Assembly: GCF_945859705.1 (NCBI RefSeq)
Contig: NC_079137.1
Coordinates: forward strand, 61,474,552 to 61,538,551
Length of the DNA stretch: 64,000 nucleotides
Direction of reading: 5' to 3'
DNA from: Episyrphus balteatus
Lineage: Eukaryota > Arthropoda > Insecta > Diptera > Syrphidae
Positions 44,701 to 55,443 of this stretch are shown one piece after another. Position numbers and translations under genes: made by a program. How positions within the stretch are numbered: the stretch's first letter is position 1; the number at the start of each line of letters is the position of its first letter. Below the pieces are notes generated by a model. That model saw nothing but the letters and a program-made list of their open reading frames with translations. It did not search any database and had not been told where the DNA came from.

Positions 44701-47440
44701 AAGGTGTTTCCATAGGCACCGTTGCCAAAACAATAGGATGAATTGACCATTTCGAGAGGATTTATTTTTTAGACAGTGCCTCCTTCAGTAAAAACTTTAA
44801 GGAAGGAACAATAGAAGCTTTAACACCTTAGGAAAAAAGAAAATTTAGAAGAGAAGCTTTGAATTCAGCCATATCCACGAGCAAAATTAAAGAAAAAGCT
44901 GGGATAATGGAAAGAACATCAACTTTTCGGCAGATTATTTTGAGTACCGAACATCCTTAATTAAAATAAAACTTAAAAATAGCCACTAAAAAACTCTGTT
45001 TGAAAAGAATAGCGGTTGGAGATCGCACCTCTTCACATAACGTATGAAACAAGTTATTGAAGTTTTCTAAACTGACCAAATGTGTTATTTTTTTTTAAGG
45101 AAAAAAAGCTTAATTTGAATTGTTCTCATGGGTAATCCCACTACTTTCACGATTTTAACAAGGAGGACAAGTTTTTGACACTCCACCATTCAATACAACT
45201 GGTGTAAGGGTTTTGGGAGCCATTTAATACTACATTCGATTTGGTTTTCGTTTCAAACCGCTATTCTTTTCAAACAGAGTTTTTTAGTGGCTATTTTTAA
45301 GTTTTATTTTAATTAAGGATGTTCGGTACTCAAAATAATTTGCCGAAAAGTTGATGTTCTTTCCATTATCCCAGCTTTTTCTTTAATTTTGCTCGTGGAT
45401 ATGGCTGAATTCGAAGCTTCTCTTCTAAATTTTCTTTTTTCCTAAGGTGTTAAAGCTTCTATTGTTCCTCCCTTGAAGTTTTTACTGAAGGAGGCACTGT
45501 CTAAAAAATAAATCCTCTCGAAATGGTCAATTCATCCTATTGTTTTGGCAACGGTGCCTATGGAAACACCTTTGGAGTCCAACGCGTCATTTTTCCCTTT
45601 TTCTTTCGCGCTCAGAACTTTTTTGTACAGATTTTGAATGAAACTCACTAAAAAAATACTCCTTGATGCTTAATCTTCCAAATTTAATCAAATCAGTGCA
45701 ATAGATCTCGCCAAACTAACTAATTTAAGGTGTGCGTCTAATCTTGTGAGCCAAAAAAAGTGCCCTTTTTTCTTACATCAGAGACAAGAAGGAGTAAAAA
45801 GTACCGTTAACTTCCACTCACCCACTATTTCTTTTTGCTTTTCTATTAAGAACTAAATAACCATTCTAACGAATACAATTTTTTTGGTTATTCTTGTACA
45901 CACCTACAAAAAACTGAAATTTAAGTAAAAGAAAATTGGTGCGTCTAACCATGTGAACCGCACTGTACATATATTACCTTTCCTCTTCGGAATTCAGCTA
46001 ACAATATTTATGATCAAAAATTTTTTTTAAAATTCATACTTTATTTCGAAAAAGTTTAAAAAAAACTCATTAAAATTTTTTCAATAAAACTTTTTTTTCA
46101 ACATTCTTAGTTTGAGGAACATTTTTCAAAAGCTCGTTACATTTAGTGGATTCAAATTTAATAGATATGAATGATCTTCTAACTTTTTAAAAATGTGTTT
46201 TTAAATATTGAAGGTGTTGTGTTCAAAATATTCTTTTTTCTGTTTGAAATTCAGTTTGTGAAAAAATTACTTATCGCTTAAGGGCTAATAACACCTTGTA
46301 AACCACGAAATCGAGCGTCATTTTCATCAGCGTGTAAAACAAAGAAGAAATATTATTTTCTTTTGGTGTTTGCTTAGTTTAATTAAGTATATAAATAGGT
46401 AACAAATAAGCTAATGTTAAATTTTTTAATGATGTGAAATTTTTTAAATTACGGTGTAGTTCAGGGTGATAGTAAAATCCTGTGCTCTCATCGGGCGACC
46501 AACTAACTCCTACAGTTTTTAACCGATTGGGCTGAAATTTTGTGTGGAGCTTTAAAATACTATTCTCTAGTGAAGTACGTAGGAATTTTTTGAAATATTA
46601 AAATTTAACGATTTTATGGTCTTTTTTTCAACGAATTTTGTTTTTGGAATGAAATAATTTTTTCAAACTAATGCCATTTCTTTAAAAATTGATATTTCAA
46701 AAAAATTCTACGTACTTCACTAGAGAATAGCATTTTTAAGCTCCACACAAAATTTCAGCCCAATCGGTTAAAAACTGTAGGAGTTAGTTGGTCGCCCGAT
46801 GAGAGCACAGGATTTTACTATCACCCTGAACTACACCGTAATTTAAAAAATTTCACATCATTAAAAAATTTAACATTAGCTTATTCTGTTACCTATTTAT
46901 ATACTTAATTAAACTAAGCAAACACCAAAAGAAAATAATATTTCTTCTTTGTTTTATACGCTGATGAAAATGACGCTCGATTTCGTGGTTTACAAGGTGT
47001 TATTACCCCTTAAATGTCCTTAAATTATTTAGAGAATCTTTAAGTCTCATTTAATTTTAAGAAAATTAAGCAAACAAATTGGTTTTGTTTTTTAATATTA
47101 ACCTATAGAGGTCAAAGTATTTTTAATTACCGACGTTTGAATGAAAAGATTATCTAAATCGAAGCTGTTCGGTCGGGTTCCCTAATAATTTGCTTTAGTT
47201 ACTCCACTATGTTCCAATTGAAATAAATCTTAACTGCTGTCAATATTTCAGGAAGCTGCAAAGAACTTCATCACTCGTGAGAATATTGATGCGGCAATAG
47301 AAACAGCTTTGGCCAATCCATTGGACTACAACTTCTCCATCGATCTTCGTGGCAATTTGTACCATGGTCGTACCACTGTCCCAGGTGGCTCACCCGATCA
47401 GAAGCAACCCGAGCCGGAGCTCCTCGCTGCAGCTAATTGA
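41754..47440 (+). CDS. mRpS26: Mitochondrial small-subunit ribosomal protein mS26
   Basis: Exons 41754-41956, 42013-42301 and 47252-47440 join in frame to 226 residues. The start MFRSALTVLSQTSETKI fits a mitochondrial targeting peptide. Residues 30-45 read RRKPRWLPVAKSKVFR, the signature start of mature mS26. A long charged helix follows (RMYLREESQRIRETS, then many Glu/Arg/Lys through residue 164), and the C-terminal part has DAAIETALANPLDYNFSID. mS26 is a metazoan-specific component of the mitoribosomal small subunit. Intron 1 is 56 bp; intron 2 is 4.95 kb and is almost wholly one TIR element with nested insertions. An AATAAA lies 55 bp after the stop. The gene is convergent with Polr3D, whose stop is 288 bp away. 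Confidence 0.92.
42911..43152. mobile_element. 242-bp piggyBac-type MITE (TTAA target)
   Basis: TTAA on both sides (42907-42910 and 43153-43156) and inverted ends CCCTCTGTCGGCACAC / GTGTGCCTACAGAGGG. TTAA duplications plus a CCC start are diagnostic of piggyBac-type transposition. Nested inside the hAT-like element. Confidence 0.8.
43157..43350. mobile_element. 194-bp TTAA-flanked MITE abutting the previous one
   Basis: The ends AGCCTGGTACACATATCCGA and the reverse complement of GCCTGGTACGCAAATCGAGA are inverted repeats. It shares the TTAA at 43153-43156 with the preceding MITE and has TTAA again at 43351-43354, so two unrelated TTAA-targeting elements sit head to tail. Confidence 0.7.
44690..45583. 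repeat. Inverted repeat with 327-bp arms (mRpS26 intron)
   Basis: 44690-45016 and 45257-45583 are near-perfect reverse complements, for example GTTGGACTCCAAAGGTGTTT at the outer left and AAACACCTTTGGAGTCCAAC at the outer right. The spacer is 240 bp. No coding content. Transcription of mRpS26 would make this a long hairpin. Confidence 0.85.
46279..47013. repeat. Inverted repeat with about 325-bp arms (mRpS26 intron)
   Basis: 46279-46604 and 46688-47013 are near-perfect reverse complements around an 80-bp spacer; the arms contain GTGTAGTTCAGGGTGATAGT and its complement, among others. It is the second long hairpin in the same intron. Confidence 0.85.
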
Positions 47441-47494
47441 GACACGACAACTCTCCAAAAAGTCATTTGTTCATTTCGTTTATAGAAAAAAAAA

Positions 47495-47500
47495 AATAAA
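47495..47500 (+). terminator. Poly(A) signal of mRpS26
   Basis: AATAAA, 55 bp past the stop codon and within a run of A residues. Position is as expected for a short 3' UTR. Confidence 0.6.
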
Positions 47501-47727
47501 AATTTATAGCTTAGATCAACAGTTAACAAATAATATTTTCTTGTATTATTTTCATGTTTTTTTGTGTACAAAATTTCCCTTCTTTTTCTTCCTCCGATAC
47601 AAACAACAAAAAAAGAGGTTTTTGTTTCTTTCTTTTTTTATAATTCCCGGCGTGTGTTTGGTGTTTTTTAAGAGCTACACAGTTTTTTTTGCTTTAAATC
47701 TAGAATAATTTGTTTTTGTTTTTTCTA

Positions 47728-50700
47728 TTATTTTAGAAGATACTCCCAATCAGGAGTGGCAGTCAATTTGGCTTGTATTGGTCCCAAGTTAATCATATTT
47801 CCACTTCGTTCTTCTCGATTTGTGCTTATTGACATTAAATCTTGTAGGAATCCAGTTTCAATGCCCATTGTAACATCGAATTGAGCCTCGCCAAGGACTA
47901 GCTTCAGTTTACCCGATTTGTAGCGAACTAATTTACCTATTTGACCCTCCACCATTTCTTTGAGAGGGTTTTTCTTTTGTACAGGTTCTGTGGGCTATAA
48001 AGAAGAGATTTTATTGTCAATCGTAGGATTTTGTAATTCTGTTGATTTAACTTACTGGAGGTGGTTGTTGTTCTTTACTAGTACTTGGTGGTGGGTTCTC
48101 TGGACTATCATCAGGATCTTCACATGGTAACGTATCTGGTAACTAATGAGGAAAGAGATTTATTCATAAATACAAGAAAGCAAGTGGTTTGGAAATGTTT
48201 ATTACCTGCATCATAAATATTTGCGGTTGAGTATTATTGAGAAGATCATCCACAGTCAATGGGTATCTTGGTGTGTTGGTTTGGGTTCGATTGACATGCA
48301 GAGCTTGAAGTTTTTGCAATATGGCATCAGGCTTTTCTTTTTCTATTAAAAAAAGGAAAAAAAAACAATTTATGCTTAGCAAAAAATGTGTACTATTTTT
48401 TTTTTTTTTTTTTTGGAAAATGAACTAAATAAAATGAAGCTGTAAAAAACGAATTTAAAGGCGGTTTAAATGAATAACGTAAGTATATTTGGTTATAGTT
48501 TATATTATTGCTTACATTAATATTTATGGTATAAAAACAAATACGAAACTAGAACAATGTTTTTTTTCTCTATTCTATTAATTTAATTTTCAATACATAA
48601 TTTATTTAAAAACAAAATTAATAATATTCTTTCAGTCGGCAAAAATAATACAACTTCTACGTGCAGACACTATAATGTAACAAAAGTATAGTTCGTATCT
48701 ACACTTTTTTAGATGAAAAGTAGAATTTTACTTTAAACTTTGGTTAACTATTACAAAATAATGAGTTGCATAACTCAAAGTTTGTTAATCTCGCTTGTAA
48801 ATACGACTTTTACGGTCGAAAAATGTATCCTTTAAAATTTCAAATTTAAAACTCAAGATTTTTTATTTTAACTCGTTATAAAATATATTTCCAATGGAAA
48901 TAGGTTTTGCAAAACATAAATTAATACTCCAAATGCAAATCAGTTTTCTTAATCTTCTAATAAAACACTCAGAAATTGTAAATGGGTTGTAACACATTGT
49001 TCTGGCATCGGTTTTTTGGAGTCCATGTCCATGACGTTCGCTCACCAACATTCTTAAACTAAACTGAAGGGAGTTGCAACTTTCTAAAAAAATATTTTTC
49101 ACTTTTCTCTGGATCTGTAAAATATTCTCACTCAAATTTGGCTTATTTTTCAATAATTCTGTTTGACGAGCAAAAACGGTCTGAAAAAGCATCAAAGTAT
49201 CTTGAGTATATCTTTGCTAAAATTCTTTTTATTCTTTTTCATCATAGAATCCAATCGCTTTTATTTAAAGTAAAACGTATGTTTCTTTTCAAGTGACGCG
49301 CAGTGTCATGCAATTAAAATAATAAACAAAGTAATAAAAATTATTTTTAATTTTTTTAATATAATTTACTAATTTTAATAAAACCATGAATATGGGTGCA
49401 TTTTACGTTTTTGTTTATAGTTTAGTTTTTTTGATAACTCAGAATTTATGCTGTAAACAACAACAAATAATTTCTTTTATTTGAAAATAAGTAAGTATAA
49501 AATTTTAAAAAAAATTGTCTTTTGTTTGTCCTTTTTTTTATAGTGCAAATTTTTACTGAACGAAGTACCTACTGAGTTACATAACACAAAAATCACATAC
49601 ATTTTTTTCATGAGAATATTTTCTCCATACGTTAGAGCGTTATTTTTGAGAAGTAATGCCTGATTCACAATTCTTGCGCGACGACGAGACAAAAGCGTTG
49701 CGAGAGTAAAATTAATACCTAGTTTTCGATGTTTGGCCAAATAATTTCCTTCTTTTTACACACATTCTTCTATTTCCTGTCAAAAAAAGACAATTACCCA
49801 AACAAATCTTAACATTACCAAATGGCTTACGATTTAAATGACCAATTAAAAATCTCGTCTCGTAGTTCCGCAATATTGTAAATCGGCATCAGGTTTAAGT
49901 TTTTGAACTAAGTTTTTACTTAAATTCAGTGTCGATAATTTGGACAATACCAAATCATAAAAAAAAAATATAAAGGGTTTGTAGATTGTGTTATGCACAC
50001 AACTTGACTTTCTGGAAAACGCCACAAAAAGAAATACAAGGTAGTTTAACATGCCAAGGAATTCCGGTACCTACGAATAAATTTATAGCTATATGAAGTC
50101 TGACATCGAGTTTTAAAGTCTGGCATGAGACACATGGCTTGAAGGGAATCAAAACAAAATTGTTTTTTTTTTCTTCTTAATAAACAAAAGTCTCCAAAAA
50201 AGTTTTTTTCTAGGTTTTACCTTTTCGTAAAATTATGCATTATTAATGCACTTTATATAGACGTCATTTTAATCAATACTGGGTTTGTCTCCATATATTT
50301 TTGGGCATTCTTCCATGGAATCATTTAATTGGATCCAAAAAGCTGGGATTTCAAATAATACATAGGTAATTTGATCTTTAAAAGAAAATACGTCCAAGTT
50401 GTGCATTTTATTATTCTTGTAACAAACACAAGTGTGGCAGATGGCACCACATTTTTAAGATCACATTTTGGCCTTATCTACACTACAATATTAGAAAATA
50501 CGTTCGATTGGGTTTAACTAATTCATTACTTTTAATTTCTGCTGAAATTTTAACAAAAAAAATCAATCGAATAAAATTTAAGTCAAATAATTATCCATAG
50601 GTTTCTAAATACCAAATTTTTTTTACAATTAGAGCCCCCGCATACTTCAAACTTTCTTTCGGCCGATAGTTTAGTCAGGATGGGCTCCTAGTGTGCGCAC

Positions 50701-52397
50701 AATCAGCCGACTAAATAGTCGATTAGGTAGGAAATATTTTAGTTTGTAGGTAATTTTGTAGCGTAAACTGTCGCATAAGGATTTATGTAGAACTTAAATG
50801 CTTAAGTCGGCCGATAGAAAGTTTGTTGTAGTGTGCGGAGGCTCCAAAGTATGAGGGAAAACTCATACTTTCATTTAGATTTCCCTCATTTCATCAGTTA
50901 TGTTCTTTAGAGAGGCAGTTTTTTGTACTGAATTCAGATTTTGTAAATTCTGAAAATTAATCTCACTCCAATTAACTCAAGAATCGGTTTTTCAGTAAAG
51001 CCCAACAAACTCATATCAGTGAGTCAACATTAAACTAAGCCTTAGATACTTTAAAAGCTTAAATTGATAACGATGATTATTTGAAATAATCTGTATTCGT
51101 TGCACTTGGGATGAGCAATAACTTTGTACATGATTGCGCTTATTTTCGATAAAAGAATTTGCAGATTTATATCTACTGTTGTATCACTCATCTACCAACC
51201 ATTTGCAACCAAAGAATTTTACCAACTTTTAAAGCAAACAAATCAATCAAATAATTGCGTTATGAAAATGAAGGCGAAGCAATTGTATATATTATAGACG
51301 TTCCACGAACATTAAACAAACCTTTCTCCCACCAGAACCGAAAACTCTTACCTTCAACAACTTCCATCTTCACTTCTTCACCATCAACCGTAGCTGTTAC
51401 TATCTCTTTTTTCTCAACTTTATCAACTTTAAAATCTTTCCATTTGGCTGTCAAAAAGTACAAATATCTTAGACATTAGCCAAAAATTCTTTTCAAATCA
51501 AACAAATCTCAAAAATCAATCTCTGTTGCACTCAAAAATTACAACTTTTGCCAAACCAAAACTAATAAAGACACTATTTAAATCTCTACAGCATTGGAAT
51601 GTTTAAAAAAGTGCTTCTTTATGATTATAAATAATCTACTCTCTTGTGCATGATTAAATAAGACATTGGCACATGGGGTAGATGAAAATTGAACAATATT
51701 AAAGTTTAGTTTGTGTTGAAAACTTACCTTCACTTAATTTAATTGGAATCCAATCTGGGTCAGACTTTTTGTCAACAAAATCATCCTCATCCGAATCACC
51801 AAGAAGCTCCCGAATGTGTTCTTGTTCAGCTTTGACGTCAATCTTAAAGCCACCCTCTCTTTTGATGAGTGTCGGCTTCCTCATCGCCGAAGGAGCATCA
51901 TCCGAACGACTATAACCGCTGGAAATCTGTTTTCTCATACTCAACGCTCCAGCGCCTTCTGAGAAAACACCAGCCGTTTGAATTAAGTTGCTGGCGCCTC
52001 GTCCAGCACCTCGGCCACGACCTCGTTCGGTCTTGCCGCGGTCTGAACGGCCCCTGCCACGAGCCGATGTGTCTTTCGAGGTTTTAACATTTCTACAAAC
52101 AAAATAACAACAACAAAAACAATCGTAGTAATGAAAATAAGAATTTTCCAAAACTTACGCATTTTTATTGCGGGTAACATTGAGATTTGGAGTAAAGACT
52201 TTTTTATTGACGCCGCCAGTTCCTCCTCTCCCAACACCGCGACCAGCGCCACCCAGAGTCAAATCTCTGGGCATTGAAAACGATGAGAGCCGGAAGGTCG
52301 CAGCGTCAGCAGCAGCAGCCGCATTGCCATTAAGTGTCATTGGTTCCTTTTTGATCGCAATTGGCTTGAAATTAGTTTTGGCATTTTCAGCGGACAT
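47728..52397 (-). CDS. Polr3D: RNA polymerase III subunit RPC4 (RPC53 homologue)
   Basis: Exons 52397-52159, 52092-51728, 51447-51352, 48342-48206, 48142-48056 and 47994-47728 join without frame break to 396 residues. The N-terminus is disordered, with an Ala run, Gly-rich loops and an RG-rich stretch (about residues 91-112). Residues near 115-130 (SNLIQTAGVFSEGAG) and the last 75 residues (GKLVRYKSGKLKLVLGEAQF ... GFLQDLMSI ... PDWEYLL) match the conserved blocks of RPC4. With RPC5, RPC4 forms the TFIIF-like subcomplex of Pol III used in initiation, termination and reinitiation on tRNA and 5S genes, in the nucleus. Acidic and proline-rich linkers lie between. Intron 3 is 3.0 kb and contains a candidate nested ORF. 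No canonical AATAAA is seen just after the stop, where the transcript meets that of mRpS26. Confidence 0.9.
48863..49192 (-). CDS. Unassigned ORF nested in Polr3D intron 3
   Basis: An ATG-initiated frame of 109 codons (MLFQTVFARQTELLKNKPNL ...) with ordinary amino acid composition, an amphipathic helical segment in the first half and scattered cysteines after it. It is coded on the same strand as the host gene. CTTTTTCAG at 49181-49189 is a good acceptor, so this may be a 3' exon instead. A second open stretch upstream at 49740-49573 (TLATLLSRRRARIVNQALLL) could be its partner via a donor CA|GTAGGT, but it lacks an ATG. I do not recognise the product. Chance or a retroposed fragment is possible. 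Confidence 0.3.
   Translation of the reverse strand: MLFQTVFARQTELLKNKPNLSENILQIQRKVKNIFLESCNSLQFSLRMLVSERHGHGLQKTDARTMCYNPFTISECFIRRLRKLICIWSINLCFAKPISIGNIFYNELK
50632..50844. mobile_element. 213-bp MITE in Polr3D intron 3
   Basis: The left end GAGCCCCCGCATACTTCAAA and the reverse complement of the right end GAGCCTCCGCACACTACAAA are inverted repeats continuing through CTTTCT-TCGGCCGA. TAGTCGG/CCGACTA motifs recur inside. Confidence 0.75.
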
Positions 52398-52900
52398 AAC
52401 GTTAAATAGTAGCAGAGTGTTGTGTGATGTTGTTGTTAATTTTAACAAATTTTTGTTAATATTTTTTTAAACAAAAAATTCACTTGTTTTTCATATGAAA
52501 TTAGCAACAAATCGTTCTTTTGGTGTGTTTAATCTTGAATGAGGTTTTTGACAGACAGTTGTCAAAAGTGACGTTTTTTGTTGCGAAAGTTTTCTTGCAC
52601 AGGAGCTTTGCATGTGATAAGAAATTTTTCGGAACAGATTAAGATATACAGTGAGTTGATAGATGGCGCTGTATGTATTGTCGTTATTTATTTGAAAAAT
52701 GATTCTTATAGTGGAGTAACTAAAAGCAATTAGGGAACTCGACGGAACAGCTCCGATTTTAATGATTTTTTGTCTCAAACGTCAATAATCAGAATTAAAA
52801 TGTTTCCATATTGTTTTTTTTTTTTTTTAAATAAAATTAAATTTTTTTCAACAAAACCTTTTTTTTTTGCTTAAATTTCATAAATTTAATGATTCTCTAA

Positions 52901-53039
52901 TGGCGTTTTCGATTGGCAGTCCGGAAGCGTCCGGAATCATTCTGAAAAAATTTTATTCACACAAAACTGTCAGTTTTGTACGAATAAAACGCTTTCAGAA
53001 TGATTCCGGACGCTTCCGGACTGCCAATCGAAAACGCCA
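52901..53039. mobile_element. 139-bp palindromic MITE with TAA duplication
   Basis: Arms TGGCGTTTTCGATTGGCAGT and its exact complement enclose a short loop; the arms extend about 50 bp with almost no mismatch. TAA flanks at 52898-52900 and 53040-53042 suggest a PIF/Harbinger-type target. Confidence 0.8.
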
Positions 53040-53174
53040 TAAGTAATTTAAGGAAAACAAAAATGTGGGACTAAAAGACAATCTTCAATCGTTAAAGCGA
53101 TAAATGCAATTTTCTCACAAACTGCATTTCAAACAAAAAACAAATATTTTGAACACAAGGGCAGCACCTACAAT

Positions 53175-54307
53175 CAGTGGCGTATTGAGGGGGGGGCTCA
53201 GGGGGCTCAAGCCCCCCCCAAGCCTTCCAGATCATGTTATTTTTTACATAATTTCATTGTAATGTATATGCTTCACTGAAACTTGTTCGTAAATCTTATA
53301 GATTTAGAGGCAGCTCACATGCTCGAGCCCCCTCCAAGTTCTGAAACGGCTATTTGTGTTTGTTTGAGTAAGAGCCTTAGCTGTAGCTGGGGGTTGGGTG
53401 GTTTTTTTCGGATTTAAGTCCAATTCGAAATTCTTCAGATCACTTTTTAATATAATACGTACGTCGAATATCATCACCGTGTAATTTTGCAAAAGTTCTT
53501 ATGCAATCTCGATAAACACTTTTTTCAAAAATTATATACTTCTCAAAGCTATTGGAAATAGAAATATTTGATATCTCAAAATCTTAGTGGTCAACATATG
53601 TAACTAATGGTTTCTTTCAGCAAATGCCAGTTTGGACTTCGAATTCGGATTATAAAAGCAACATATTACGAAAAAATATATATTTCGAATTAAACATCTA
53701 AAATAATTTAATGGAAAATTAGTTTCTAGGCTTTCACTTTCTGCATTTTTCACTCATTTAGATTTTCTGATCGAATTCAATTCACATTATTTCTGTTTGT
53801 AAATTTGGTGCCTTTTTTAATGAATCTATAATTTTTAGACAAAATATTATCATAACTTATTTGTGTCTCCTTATTTTTTCTCTTGAATTCTTCTTTTTTT
53901 TTCATTAAAATTGCCGATAAAATTGCATCCAGCAGTAATAATTTAACTTCAGAAACAAAATTAAAAAGGATGATCCTTCAGCTATGACAGTTCGAAGCAA
54001 TTTCGAAGTTTTTGAAATTGATCCAAATGAAGAATATGATATTTTATTTCACGTGAAATCTAAAAGTGATTTCAATTCACTTTCGGTCGAATTGCGGAAC
54101 AAGAACTTTAAAAACAGGAGACAGCAGTACGAAGCTGTCGACGTCGAGAGCAGTTAAATGCTACTATGCCACTTTCAGTATCGCAGCACAGCGCTTCACT
54201 CTCGATCAAAGGTGAATAAAATAGAGAGAAAAATTTTTCGTACCCCTCTAAAAAATGTTTGAAAAATTTTCTAGCCCCCTCCAAATTTTTTTCTGGATAC
54301 GCCACTG
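53175..54307. mobile_element. 1.13-kb hAT non-autonomous element
   Basis: Ends CAGTGGCGTATTGAGG and the reverse complement of CAGTGGCGTATCCAG with a perfect 8-bp duplication CCTACAAT (53167-53174 and 54308-54315). Both CAGTGGCG ends and 8-bp duplications are textbook hAT. Near both ends GAGCCCCCTCC-like blocks occur. A 57-codon open frame from about 53984 (MTVRSNFEVFEIDPNEEYDI) is not recognisable as transposase. Confidence 0.85.
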
Positions 54308-55437
54308 CCTACAATATTTACATACACGTTTTTAAAAAGCCAGAATCTCATTTCTATATGTACAATTTAAATCCACTAATAAATTTAATCAATAGTTTTT
54401 GAAAGAATGGTCCAAAACGTTATGAAAAAATTTTAAATGACTTTTTTTTAAATTTTTACGTAGTAAAATATGAATTTATTAAAAAAATTTGTTGGCCATA
54501 AATATTATCAGTTGAACTCCGAAGAGGAAAAAGTAGGGTCAAAAAAAAAAATAAAAATTACTTCAATTTCATCGGATTTTTTTGGATAAAAACTGAATTT
54601 TTGCATTCAAATAGTTGATTTTCTCAAAGCCTTTGGCAAATAAGAACTTTAAATTTTTGCTATTTAACTTTCAATATTATGGGGTATTGAATGAATAAGA
54701 AATATCTTAACATTTAGACATTGAATTAAAAAAAAAAAAAAAAAAAAAACAAAAAACTGTTTTTCAAAAACTTCTATTAAAAAATTTTTTCGAAAGTGAA
54801 ATTATTAATTTTTTTCATAAACTGTAATACATTTTGACATTTCCTTTAATTTTTAAAAATAAATCGATATTTAATTACGAAAAATGTTTCAAAAGAATTT
54901 TAAAGTAGGTACAAGTGATCTCAAAACGACATTTTAAAATTTGTTCAATATTTTTTTTTTCAAAATTCTGATTTTAAGGATCAGTTTTTCAAAAACACTT
55001 CATTCAATTCACCTATTCCTAATTTTGCTTTTTAAAAATGTATACATATTTAGATATTGTAGGTGTTGCCGTTGTATTCAAACAATTTATTTGTGAAGTC
55101 ATTTTTTGAGAAAATTGCGTATCTCTTAAATTATCGAAGACTGTCCCTCACTCCCATATATTTTTTTCCTTTAATTTCCTAGAAAATTTTTTGGCATCAA
55201 TTAATTTATGAAATTTCAGCAAAATTTTTGAAAATTTTTTTTCACAAAAATCTTCAATGAAATTTAAGAAATGAATATGGCAATAGTTTCAGTTTTTAAC
55301 CAATAGAGGTTAAAGTATTTTTAATTACTGACGTACGAAAAAAAGATCATCAAAATCGGAGATGTTCGGCCGGGTCACTCCCTAATATGGACATTTTTTA
55401 GCATTAGTTACACCACTATTATTTATATTTTATCATG

Positions 55438-55443
55438 TTTATT
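55438..55443 (-). terminator. Poly(A) signal overlapping the stop codon
   Basis: On the minus strand the last codons read CAATAAAC, so the TAA stop (55441-55439) lies inside AATAAA (55443-55438). Cleavage would follow 10-30 bases on, which falls at or inside the right end of the transposon ending at 55417. Confidence 0.5.

Larger units (their letters stand above)
42324..47208. mobile_element. 4.9-kb TIR element filling mRpS26 intron 2
   Basis: The ends AGTGGAGTAATTAAAGC and the reverse complement of AGTGGAGTAACTAAAGC lie next to ATGTT on both sides (42319-42323 and 47209-47213), a 5-bp target duplication. Inverted similarity continues for about 110 bp through GGGAA-CC-G-CCGAACAGCT and AAAAATACTTT. 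The interior is mostly nested insertions and inverted repeats with no transposase frame. The element at 52710-55417 has the same termini. The superfamily is unclear to me. Confidence 0.8.
52710..55417. mobile_element. 2.7-kb TIR element, sister of the one in mRpS26
   Basis: The ends AGTGGAGTAACTAAAAGC and the reverse complement of AGTGGTGTAACTAATGC match those of the 42324-47208 element, and the subterminal GGGAA/CGGAACAGCTCCGATTTT is shared. Flanks CTTAT and ATTAT are an imperfect 5-bp duplication. It carries two nested elements (52901-53039 and 53175-54307). Without them it is about 1.4 kb, perhaps near the original size. Its right end lies 21 bp from the stop of the following gene. Confidence 0.75.

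Noticed and set aside
47349..47708. 119-codon frame overlapping the end of mRpS26
   Set aside because: It is the third mRpS26 exon read in another frame plus the poly-T-rich 3' region.
49477..49740. Upstream open stretch as the start of a coiled-coil (shugoshin-like) protein
   Set aside because: It has no ATG at its start, an in-frame stop lies a few codons upstream, and the resemblance is too faint to name.
51869..52470. Plus-strand frames of 72 and 100 codons opposite Polr3D exons 1-2
   Set aside because: They mirror the GC-richer, RG/Ala-coding exons of Polr3D; no independent start or splice evidence.
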